Shown here: one piece after another, positions 18,273 to 25,772 of the stretch | Layout of the letters: each line of letters opens with the position of its first letter | Numbering within the stretch: position 1 is the first letter of the stretch | Source of the DNA: Moorella sp. Hama-1 | GTDB taxonomy: Bacteria; Bacillota; DSM-521; Neomoorellales; Neomoorellaceae | Assembly: GCF_023734095.1 (NCBI RefSeq) | Contig: NZ_AP024620.1 | Location: 678,501 to 742,500 of the forward strand | Length of the DNA stretch: 64,000 nucleotides | Direction of reading: 5' to 3' | Notes under the pieces: model-generated | The model's database searches: none | Seen by the model: the letters and a program-made list of their open reading frames with translations, nothing else | What the model was told of the DNA's origin: nothing | Made by a program: the position numbers and the translations under genes

Positions 18273-19274
18273 ATGAGGAGTAACATAGCTAGCGATACCC
18301 TGGCCAATGGCAGGGTTAAGGCTGCTGGTTTTAGTAGTTTATTAAAAGAATATAGCTTTGTTTTGGTGTTTATTGTCCTTTGCATTTTAGTTTCTATAAT
18401 GGTTCCCAACTTTTTACTGCCACAAAATCTGTTAAACGTTTTGATTCAGGTTTCTATCAACGCCCTGCTGGCTATAGGTATGACCTTTGTTATTATCTCG
18501 GCCGGTATCGATCTCTCGGTAGGTTCAGTTGCCGCCCTGGCCGGTATTGTAAGTACGGCCCTCGTTAAACTATATCCCAATAACGTAGCGATGATGTATG
18601 TATTAATCGTTTTTAGCATCCTTGCAGTTGGTGTATTATGTGGCGGTATTTCTGGATTTGTCATATCCAAACTTAATATCGAGCCCTTTATAGTTACTTT
18701 AGCCATGATGAGTATTGCCAGGGGCTTTGCCTTTGTTTATACTCAGAGCCGTCCAATATTCGGCCTTCCTTCAGCCTTTAGCTGGATTGGCCAGGGCTAT
18801 ATTGGCCCTATTCCGGTTATTGTTGTGATTATGCTCATCTGTTTGTTGCTCGCTCATATTATCCTGTCGAAAACCTGTTTTGGCCGTTATGTATACGCCA
18901 TTGGTAGTAATGAAGAAGTAGCCAGGTTATGCGGCATAAACGTTGCGCGGGTAAAGTTTATGATTTATGTAATCAGTGGCGTTCTCTCTGCCCTGGGTGG
19001 TGTGGCCCTGGCCTCTCGCCTGGCCTCCGGGCAACCCGCTGCAGCCAGTGGTTATGAACTAAACGCCATTGCTGCCGTAGTTTTGGGTGGGACAAGTCTT
19101 TCTGGCGGTAAGGGTAGTATTGGGAAAACTATTATCGGTATTATGACCATCGGGGTTATAAATAATGGCTTGAGCCTGATGCGGATATCCTCATACTGGC
19201 AGTCTATCACCATGGGCTTAATTATTATGGTTGCGGTTATTATTGATAAGCTAAACACCAGGAAAAAGGTATAA
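18273..19274 (+). CDS. Sugar ABC transporter permease (RbsC-like)
   Basis: A 333-residue integral membrane protein with 8-10 hydrophobic segments. It contains the family blocks ISAGIDLSVGSVAALAGIV and ELNAIAAVVLGGTSLSGGKG, the latter being the ATPase-contact loop of RbsC-type permeases. The N-terminal ~30 residues are cytoplasmic. It follows the ATPase by 24 bases and completes the importer. Confidence 0.95.
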   Translation: MRSNIASDTLANGRVKAAGFSSLLKEYSFVLVFIVLCILVSIMVPNFLLPQNLLNVLIQVSINALLAIGMTFVIISAGIDLSVGSVAALAGIVSTALVKLYPNNVAMMYVLIVFSILAVGVLCGGISGFVISKLNIEPFIVTLAMMSIARGFAFVYTQSRPIFGLPSAFSWIGQGYIGPIPVIVVIMLICLLLAHIILSKTCFGRYVYAIGSNEEVARLCGINVARVKFMIYVISGVLSALGGVALASRLASGQPAAASGYELNAIAAVVLGGTSLSGGKGSIGKTIIGIMTIGVINNGLSLMRISSYWQSITMGLIIMVAVIIDKLNTRKKV

Positions 19275-19299
19275 CAGCCAAATTGCAGGGGTGAAGGCC

Positions 19300-20235
19300 A
19301 TGGCAAAGGTGATAACAATCGGGGAGATCCTGGTCGAGATTATGGCCAAGCACGAGGGCCAGGAATTTACCCGGCCCGGGGAATTTTTAGGGCCGTATCC
19401 CAGCGGTGCGCCGGCTATTTTTATTGACCAGGTAGCCAGGATGGGTATTGATTGTGGTATTATTGCCCGGGTGGGGGAGGATGACTTTGGCCGGCTAAAT
19501 ATAGACCGCCTCCACAACGACGGCGTCGACACCGACCATATTTATATTACTCCGGGTTATACAACAGGTACGGCTTTTGTCACCTATTATCCGAATGGGG
19601 AACGGAAATTTATCTTTCACTTTACCCACGCAGCAGCCGGACAACTGGCGCCCGCCGATATAGACGAAAATTATATTAAAGCAGCCAGGTACTTGCATAT
19701 TATGGGCTGTTCCCTAGCAGCCAGTACCAGCCTGAGGCAGGCCATTGGGAAGGCTATTAAAGTTGCCCGAGCAAATGGAGTTATCGTAAGTTTTGATCCT
19801 AATCTCAGACCGGAATTGTTAAGCCATGAGGGAATCAGAGGGGTTTATAACGATATCCTATCATCCGCCAATATAATCTTGACCGGTAAAAAAGAGCTGG
19901 TAGCCCTGACGGGTGAGGAAGAAACAGATGCGGCGGTGGCCTACCTCCAAGCTAAAGGAATGGAAATGATAATTATTAAAGAGGGCTCCCTCGGTGCACG
20001 CCTATACCATCAAGGTGATTGTTACCAGGTACCGCCCGTTAGGGTTCAGGAAGTAGATCCAACGGGAGCTGGAGATTGCTTTGATGGCGCCTTTATTGCC
20101 TGCCTGGCTGAAGGGGCTGATTTTAGAGAGGCCCTGGCAATTGCGAATATAGCCGGTGCCTTGAGTGTAACCAGGAAGGGACCGATGGAAGGGGCAGCCT
20201 TTAAAAAAGATATTTTAGCCCTCCGCCATAGGTAG
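19300..20235 (+). CDS. PfkB-family sugar kinase (KdgK/fructokinase-like)
   Basis: A 311-residue ribokinase-fold kinase. The N-terminal VITIGEILVEIMAKHEG and the C-terminal DPTGAGDCFDGAFIACLAEG (catalytic Asp and anion hole) define the family. It is the second PfkB kinase of the cassette and is closer to kinases of free sugars or sugar acids, so it probably phosphorylates the imported sugar. ATG at 19300 has AGGGGTGAA in the right position; a GTG at 19291 is in frame but overlaps that site. Confidence 0.88.
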   Translation: MAKVITIGEILVEIMAKHEGQEFTRPGEFLGPYPSGAPAIFIDQVARMGIDCGIIARVGEDDFGRLNIDRLHNDGVDTDHIYITPGYTTGTAFVTYYPNGERKFIFHFTHAAAGQLAPADIDENYIKAARYLHIMGCSLAASTSLRQAIGKAIKVARANGVIVSFDPNLRPELLSHEGIRGVYNDILSSANIILTGKKELVALTGEEETDAAVAYLQAKGMEMIIIKEGSLGARLYHQGDCYQVPPVRVQEVDPTGAGDCFDGAFIACLAEGADFREALAIANIAGALSVTRKGPMEGAAFKKDILALRHR

Positions 20236-20277
20236 CTACCAGCAAGGTGGCAGCAATTTTACAAAGGGGAAGAGCCT

Positions 20278-21360
20278 GTGTATATTGACTTGGACGATTT
20301 GCAAGCCCTAACTCGTTTGGATAGTGCCCACTCCCTGGAGGATACAGTAAATTATTCCCGCCAGTTCAAGAAGGCCTGGCAACTGGCCCGGCAATGGACG
20401 GGAGAATTTTCGCGGCAGGAAATCAAGCGAGTTCTTATCCTGGGAACGGGGGGTGGCTCGGCCGCCGCGGCGGCCTTACTCGGCGCATATTTGTTTGATG
20501 AGTTGGCGGCACCCCTAACCCTAAACCAGGGTTATACCATCCCGGCAGGTATTGATTGCCATACATTGGCCATAGTCATTAGCTACTCTGGAATGACCCG
20601 GGAGATCCTCGCCGCTTATGAGAAGGTTAAAGCTACCGGGGCGCAAATCGCCATAATTACGGCCGGTGGGGAGCTTCTGGACAAGGCTAGGAGAGATGGC
20701 CACCGCCTGCTGGTGATACCGGGAGGGAAAATGCCCCGGCTGGCTTTGGGTTATATCTTCCTGTCGTTGCTGGGGCTATTACAACACCTGGGTCTTATCA
20801 GTAGCCAGGAGGCGGCGGTGCAGGAAACTATTAAATTGCTGGCTGACCTGGCTGAAGAATATGCACCCGGTGTCAATAACGCTAATAACCTGGCTAAAAC
20901 CATGGCCCTGGAGATGATGGGGCATATCCCCGTTATCTACGGTACCCTGCCTTTTACCGACGCCGTGGCCCGGCGCTGGAAAAACCAGTTTGGTGAAAAC
21001 AGCAAGCTGATGGCCTTTTGTAATTCTTTTCCTGCCCTGCACCATGATGAGGCCAATGGGTGGGATGCCTCCCCGGACCACCTCGAGCATTTTTACTTTA
21101 CGTTTTTAGAAGATGCGGAGGACGGTCAGGAAAACTCCCGGCGTATGGACATATCATATGATATACTCAGCCGGAGGGCGGTCGCGGTCAGGAAAGTTTC
21201 TTCCCGGGGTTCCTCCAGGCTGGCTCGACTTTTTTCCCTGGTATACCTTGGAGATTTCATTACCCTTTACCTGGCTTTAGCCAGGGGAATAGATCCGACA
21301 CCGGTGGGGGTAATTGATGAAATCAAACGCCTAATGATGGTGGCGAATCCGAAGCGATGA
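20278..21360 (+). CDS. SIS-domain aldose-ketose isomerase (PGI/PMI type)
   Basis: A 360-residue protein with two SIS domains resembling bifunctional phosphoglucose/phosphomannose isomerases. The first SIS domain has VLILGTGGGSAAAAALLGAY and the conserved VISYSGMTREIL. The second contains KNQFGENSKLMAF followed by FPALHHDEANGWD, the block that carries active-site Glu and His residues in this family. It would convert an aldohexose 6-phosphate to the ketose form, fitting between the two kinases. A deglycase role on an Amadori sugar phosphate is an alternative. GTG at 20278 follows AAAGGGGAAGAG. Confidence 0.8.
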   Translation: MYIDLDDLQALTRLDSAHSLEDTVNYSRQFKKAWQLARQWTGEFSRQEIKRVLILGTGGGSAAAAALLGAYLFDELAAPLTLNQGYTIPAGIDCHTLAIVISYSGMTREILAAYEKVKATGAQIAIITAGGELLDKARRDGHRLLVIPGGKMPRLALGYIFLSLLGLLQHLGLISSQEAAVQETIKLLADLAEEYAPGVNNANNLAKTMALEMMGHIPVIYGTLPFTDAVARRWKNQFGENSKLMAFCNSFPALHHDEANGWDASPDHLEHFYFTFLEDAEDGQENSRRMDISYDILSRRAVAVRKVSSRGSSRLARLFSLVYLGDFITLYLALARGIDPTPVGVIDEIKRLMMVANPKR

Positions 21361-21386
21361 TTATTGATGATTATTATTTATATCGC

Positions 21387-21419
21387 AGGGGCTACTGAAT
21401 AAAAGCGGCCCCTTTTTTA
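21387..21419 (+). terminator. Rho-independent terminator of the sugar cassette
   Basis: AGGGGC at 21387-21392 pairs with GCCCCT at 21408-21413, followed by six T. It lies 27 bases after the isomerase stop codon. Confidence 0.75.
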
Positions 21420-21515
21420 TCGTCATAGGGCCTTCTGCTACGCATTTACTAAAAACCGGGCTTTAATTGCTAGTCGTAGATCGTCAATCTATTATTAAGT
21501 GTATGGAGAAAGTTC

Positions 21516-21537
21516 AAGCCGCCCCTCCGGGCGGCTT
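21516..21537 (-). terminator. Hairpin at the end of wrbA
   Basis: AAGCCGCCC at 21516-21524 and GGGCGGCTT at 21529-21537 form a perfect 9-bp stem with a CTCC loop, 8 bases beyond the stop codon of the minus-strand wrbA-like gene. The T-tract on that side is weak. Confidence 0.6.
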
Positions 21538-21544
21538 ACTGCTG

Positions 21545-22174
21545 TTATCCCTTTAATTTTTGGGCCACGGTGGCGATGCGTTTACCCAGGGCTTTGGCGA
21601 CGGCCAGGTCCTGCTCCGCAGGCGGCTGGTCGTGGTTGGGTCCCGAGGTGGATGACGCGCCGTAAGGGGTGCCCCAGTCAGCCAGGCTATAGTCCTCGTA
21701 AGTCCGGCCAACGATAATCATACCGTGGTGGAGGAGGGGCAAGAGCAGGGAGATCAGGGTACCTTCGTTGCCGCCGTGGAGGCTGCCTGAGGTGCAGAAA
21801 ACACCGCCTACTTTGCCGGCCAGCTGGCCCTTGACCCATAGAGGAACGGTGGCATCGATGAATTGTTTCAGCTGGGCGGCAGCGTTGCCGAAGTGGCTGG
21901 GACTGCCGAAGACGACACCATCTACGTCCAGCAGGTCATCCAGGTTGGCCAGGGGGATGTCCCGCATTTCTCCCTGGGCTTTCTGATAAGCTGGCGACTT
22001 TTCCAGCTGCTGCAGGGTTTCCCGGGGTATGGTCTCGGGTACCCGTTTGAGAATGGCCGCACAACCGGGGACTTCCTCGACCCCGGCCGCCACGGCCCGG
22101 GCCAGTTTGGCCGTATTACCGTAGAGGCTGTAGAAAACGATCAGGATTTTCGTTGCGCCAACCAGAGAAATCAC
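21545..22174 (-). CDS. wrbA: WrbA-type NAD(P)H:quinone oxidoreductase
   Basis: A 209-residue flavodoxin-fold protein. ILIVFYSLYGNTAKLARAVA is the FMN phosphate-binding loop, and GVVFGSPSHFGNAAAQLKQF and FCTSGSLHGGNEGTLISLL are WrbA hallmarks. The enzyme reduces quinones by two electrons and protects against oxidative stress. The strong AAGGAGG site lies about 18 bases before the GTG at 22174; a CTG at 22182 would be better spaced, so a rare start codon is possible. It is transcribed divergently from jetA. Confidence 0.92.
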   Translation of the reverse strand: MISLVGATKILIVFYSLYGNTAKLARAVAAGVEEVPGCAAILKRVPETIPRETLQQLEKSPAYQKAQGEMRDIPLANLDDLLDVDGVVFGSPSHFGNAAAQLKQFIDATVPLWVKGQLAGKVGGVFCTSGSLHGGNEGTLISLLLPLLHHGMIIVGRTYEDYSLADWGTPYGASSTSGPNHDQPPAEQDLAVAKALGKRIATVAQKLKG

Positions 22175-22500
22175 CCCGCTCAGGATTAATTTCCTCCTTA
22201 TTGTTAACTTAAACCCTACGGGCTATTCGCAACTCGGCCGCCCGGAAGGTCAACCTGGGAGGAATTCTAATTTTTCCTCACCCCAGGCAGGAATCCCGAC
22301 ATCCTTCGGCGAAACTTTCTCCAAAAGCCAAAACGAAAGAGTCACCCATGGTGGCGAGCCGCACATGGCGGTATGTCGCCGCCAGCAAACGGGAGAAATG
22401 AGAGGCAGGGCTTTAATCTGAAACTGGCGTAGCCAGTTTCGACAAGCCTCCCACCTCTCACCTCCAACCTCACACATCTCAATTCGAAAGAGGGATCCCC
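22175..22500. other. Divergent intergenic region between wrbA and jetA
   Basis: About 325 bases that must hold both promoters. It contains a GC-rich block with possible hairpins at 22340-22385 (GGCGG/CCGCC pairs) and the second copy of the hairpin repeat at 22411-22475. No coding sequence is supported on either strand, and no known riboswitch was recognised. Confidence 0.5.
22411..22475 (+). repeat. Intergenic hairpin repeat, copy 2
   Basis: GAAACTGGC at 22420-22428 and GCCAGTTTC at 22432-22440 form a perfect stem with a GTA loop, followed by CTCCCACCTCTCACCTCCAA. Layout and position before a start codon match copy 1 at 8240-8310. The G-C to A-T change in the second stem pair is compensated on both sides. 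Confidence 0.65.
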
Positions 22501-24030
22501 TTGGCCGTGGAACAGGTTTCTTCCCTGCTGAAAGCTATACCGGAGACCAGCTACCTGACGGCCCAGAATGTGGGCCGTTATCGCTGTATCATGCGTTTCT
22601 TTTACCTCCAGCACCAGCGCCTGCGCTACTGGCTTCGGCCTGAGGATGTCTACCAGGGGGTCAGGGCCATGGGGTTGCTGCCGGATTATACCCTGGAGCT
22701 GTGCCAGCAGGACCTGAACCAGCTGGTAGAGTGGCAGGACCTGGTGCCCCGGCATGACGGCGGCCGGGCCTGCACCGTGGAGGAGTACCTGCGCAAGCGC
22801 TTTCGCTACCAGATGACTCCTTACGCCGTAGAAATCGAGCGCCTGGTCCTGGGCCTGGAAAAGGTCCGCGGCTACGGTGGCTCCCTGGAGCCATCCCTCT
22901 TTGAAACCATCGCGATCGCCCTGCGGGAACTCGAGGAGCGGCAGGGTGTTTTCCCGGCCGGCGAGGCCGGTAGCCTCTGGGAGGAACTCTACGGCACCTT
23001 TGTGCGCCTGACGGAAAACGCCTCCGACTATATCGCCAGCCTGCAGAGCGCCAAAGCCGAGGAACTGATGGCCACCGAGGCCTTCTTAGCCTATAAAGAC
23101 GCCGTTACCGGCTACCTGCAGAGCTTCGTCCAGGGACTGCAGCGCCATGCCTTTAAGATCGAAGGCTTAATCCCGGCCCTGGCGCCGCAGGTGGTGGCCG
23201 CCTTTCTGGACGCGGTGACGGCCGATATCGGCCGGCGGCCCCAACTGGACGAGCCCTTTGACGCTACGGCCGTCAGGGAACGCCTGGAGGCCGAATGGCA
23301 GAGCCTGGTGCGCTGGTTTGTCGGTACTCCGACGGAGACCAGTGACGTCCTTTTCCTGGAGCAGGCTACCAAGGACACCATTGCCCGCCTGGTGCGCAAC
23401 GCCCTGCAGATCCAGGAAAAGAGGCGCTCCGGCGTCAGCCGGCGCCGGGAACTGGATTACCTGGGCCGCTGGTTCTTCAGCCTGGATACTATTGAAGAAG
23501 CCCACTGCCTGGCGGCCTATGCCTTCGGCCTCTACCGCACCCGCCATTTCCAGGGTAGCGACACCGGCGAAACTGACAACCCCGATGTCTCCATGTGGGA
23601 GGTAGGCCCCAATCGCCAGCACCTACGTTCCCGCAGCCGCCGGCGGTTGCATGAGGGCGGCCCGGAACCGGTTATCTCCCGGCGGGCCAAACAGGAGGCC
23701 ATGCGGGCCGGCTACCTGGAAGAGCAGCGTCGGGAGCAGGAGATGCTCCTGGCCTTCCTGCGCCAGGGTGCGGTCACCATCTCCCGCCTGGGAGAAGTGA
23801 CCCCGGCCCTGCGGCAGCAGCTCCTTTACTGGATCAGCCGCTGCCAGGCCAGCCGCAGCCGCAGCATCCTGACCCCCGAGGGCATCCGCATCGCCCTCCA
23901 CCTCCCGCGTCACGGCCAGCGGGCCCTCCTGCGGGCGGAGGACGGTACCCTGGACATGCCCGACTACACCTTGCTTTTCACGGCTACCCGGGGGGAAGAG
24001 GAAACCCGGCTGCGGCGCGGGGCATTGTAA
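22501..24030 (+). CDS. jetA: Wadjet subunit JetA (DUF2397/TIGR02677-like kleisin)
   Basis: A 509-residue protein matching the DUF2397 family in length and position. The N-terminal ~90 residues (TAQNVGRYRCIMRFFYLQ; LRPEDVYQGVRA) form a winged helix, followed by a long helical middle. The C-terminal part contains a second winged helix (LLAFLRQGAVTISRLGEV). In Wadjet systems JetA is the MukF-like kleisin that bridges the SMC heads and joins JetB. TTG at 22501 has AAGAGGGAT 6 bases upstream. It is the first gene of the jetABCD cluster. Domain naming is from memory of the family. Confidence 0.88.
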   Translation: MAVEQVSSLLKAIPETSYLTAQNVGRYRCIMRFFYLQHQRLRYWLRPEDVYQGVRAMGLLPDYTLELCQQDLNQLVEWQDLVPRHDGGRACTVEEYLRKRFRYQMTPYAVEIERLVLGLEKVRGYGGSLEPSLFETIAIALRELEERQGVFPAGEAGSLWEELYGTFVRLTENASDYIASLQSAKAEELMATEAFLAYKDAVTGYLQSFVQGLQRHAFKIEGLIPALAPQVVAAFLDAVTADIGRRPQLDEPFDATAVRERLEAEWQSLVRWFVGTPTETSDVLFLEQATKDTIARLVRNALQIQEKRRSGVSRRRELDYLGRWFFSLDTIEEAHCLAAYAFGLYRTRHFQGSDTGETDNPDVSMWEVGPNRQHLRSRSRRRLHEGGPEPVISRRAKQEAMRAGYLEEQRREQEMLLAFLRQGAVTISRLGEVTPALRQQLLYWISRCQASRSRSILTPEGIRIALHLPRHGQRALLRAEDGTLDMPDYTLLFTATRGEEETRLRRGAL

Positions 24031-24257
24031 ACGGAAAAGAGTTCAACCCTTATACGTGAGGGAGCTAAGGGAAAGAGAAATGCAAGGTGACAAAGAAATG
24101 CTATGTATGCTTGTGGCTGCCAGTTAGCAAAGAAGATTCCATGTAGATCCCCTTTTCCGCCAAGCAGTACCGACAGATGATACAGATGGTAAGGTGCTGG
24201 TTTCAGAAAAGAGAAAGCCCGCAACCCTTCGGTCTACGGAAAGGAGCCCTTCATTTA

Positions 24258-25457
24258 ATGGAAAAGAACTCCCCCCGCTGGGAAATGGAAAAGCGGGAGT
24301 GCGCCCAGGCCCTCCTGAACCGCCCCTGGGTGACCAAAGAGGCCGACCCCGACCTCTTCCGCGCCATCCGCAGCCACTATGAGGAGTTGCGGGACTGGTT
24401 CCGGGAGCACTGCGGCTTTACCCTGCTGGTTAACCGCCACTTCGCTAAGTTGGAGAAGGTTCCCGGCCGGGCGCAGCCCTGGATGGGGTTCAGCGAGTTT
24501 AATGACCCGCGGGATTATGCTCTCTTTACCTATGGCCTGTGGTACCTTGAAGGCAAGGGGGACGGGGAACAGTTCCTATTAACGGAAATGGTGACGGCCA
24601 TCCGGGAACACCTCCTGGGCAGCGGCGTGGAGCTGGACTGGACCCTTTATGATCACCGCCTATCTATGGTTCGGGCTTTGAAACGCCTGCAGGAGATGGG
24701 CATCCTCCAGGCAGTGGACGGGGACGAGATGGAGTGGGTGCGTTCCGGGGGCGACCAGAACGTCCTCTACGAGAGTTCGCCCCTGGGGCGTTACGTCCTG
24801 CGCCGGTTTCCCCGTGACCTGACTACCTACACCCGCATGGAAGAGCTGGGGGAGGGCCTTTACGCCGATACCCCGGAAGGGCAACTGCTCCGGCGCAAGC
24901 ACCATATCTACCGCCGCCTGGTCCAGGAACCAGTGGTCTACGACCGGGAATGGAGCCCGGAGGAGCTGCACTACGTTTTGACCCAGCGTCGTTCCCTCCT
25001 GGAGCAGATGGCAAACATGCTCGGCCTAGAAGGTCGGCGCTACCGGGAGGGTTTGATTTTTTTCTACCCCGAGGCCACTGGCGAGATGCAGCTCTTTCCC
25101 ACGGCGCGGACCCTTTCCGACATCGCCCTGCTCCTGGCCGGCGAGGTCAGGAGGCTTCTAGGCCAGGAGAACAGCCACCTTTATGTAGACGAGCAGGGGC
25201 GCCTGCACCTCACCCGGGCCGACCTGGAAGGCCTGGTCCTGGGCCTGCGGGAGCGCTATAAAGAGTACTGGAGCCAGCAATACCGCCGTACTCGCAGCGG
25301 CGAACTGGCGGCAGATTTGCTGGCCCACCTGGAAGAATGGGGCCTGGCCGGGCATGGCCCTGGCGATGAAATCTGGCTGGAGCCAGCCCTGGCCCGGTGG
25401 AGCGGCAACTATGAGGACCCATACATGGGAGGCGACGCCTCTACCAGCGAACAATGA
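24258..25457 (+). CDS. jetB: Wadjet subunit JetB (DUF2398/TIGR02678-like)
   Basis: A 399-residue protein resembling DUF2398, the MukE-like winged-helix partner of the kleisin. Recognisable segments are WFREHCGFTLLVNRHFAKLE, then PRDYALFTYGLWYLEGKGDG (residues ~40-105), and a C-terminal helical region. ATG at 24258 was chosen because the conserved region starts soon after it and AAGGAG lies 11 bases upstream; 27 more residues are possible from 24177. The gap of 227 bases to jetA is unusual, since such genes normally overlap. Confidence 0.87.
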   Translation: MEKNSPRWEMEKRECAQALLNRPWVTKEADPDLFRAIRSHYEELRDWFREHCGFTLLVNRHFAKLEKVPGRAQPWMGFSEFNDPRDYALFTYGLWYLEGKGDGEQFLLTEMVTAIREHLLGSGVELDWTLYDHRLSMVRALKRLQEMGILQAVDGDEMEWVRSGGDQNVLYESSPLGRYVLRRFPRDLTTYTRMEELGEGLYADTPEGQLLRRKHHIYRRLVQEPVVYDREWSPEELHYVLTQRRSLLEQMANMLGLEGRRYREGLIFFYPEATGEMQLFPTARTLSDIALLLAGEVRRLLGQENSHLYVDEQGRLHLTRADLEGLVLGLRERYKEYWSQQYRRTRSGELAADLLAHLEEWGLAGHGPGDEIWLEPALARWSGNYEDPYMGGDASTSEQ

Positions 25458-25772
25458 AAATGCTTGTTAGGTGGGGGGCTTGAGGGTACAGGTTTCAGGC
25501 TCCGTGGTTCTCGGCGAGCAAACTTAGCGCTCAGCCTTCCTCGGCGGCGGGGGTGGCTGGACTTTATCCCTTTGAGCAATCATGACGGGGCGTGCTACTT
25601 CTCGTTCCTGAAGCCACGTTACGATCCCCATCCCGTTCACCGCCGCCTCGCTGCGGCTTCGCTGAGTTTGCTTGCACCTCGAACCAAGTCGCCCTCCGCC
25701 TGTACCCTCAAGCCTCGTAGCGGTTACTGCAATTTTTGCTACAACTCTATTTCCCGAAGGGAGTTTACGCTT
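25458..25772 (+). other. jetB-jetC spacer occupied by an inverted-repeat element
   Basis: This 315-base gap inside the Wadjet operon is mostly filled by the inverted-repeat element at 25477-25714. The frame of jetC stays open through the gap, but the encoded peptide has no resemblance to JetC and the SD site GAAGGGAG lies at 25756-25763, so the gap is taken as non-coding. Confidence 0.65.
25477..25714. repeat. MITE-like inverted repeat between jetB and jetC
   Basis: The left arm (25477-25549) read on the minus strand resembles the right arm (25641-25714) over about 73 bases. Both contain a CGCCGCC block, a CTGAG-AGTTTGCT-type core and end in TGTACCCTCAAGCC. The arms flank about 90 bases that begin GTGGCT and end AGCCAC. 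A single-arm copy is at 31699-31772, just past jetD. No transposase is encoded, so it is either a non-autonomous element or a structured intergenic repeat. Confidence 0.6.

Noticed and set aside
25464-25772. N-terminal extension of JetC from an upstream start
   Set aside because: The added ~103 residues come from the inverted-repeat element, and a good ribosome-binding site lies at 25756-25763.
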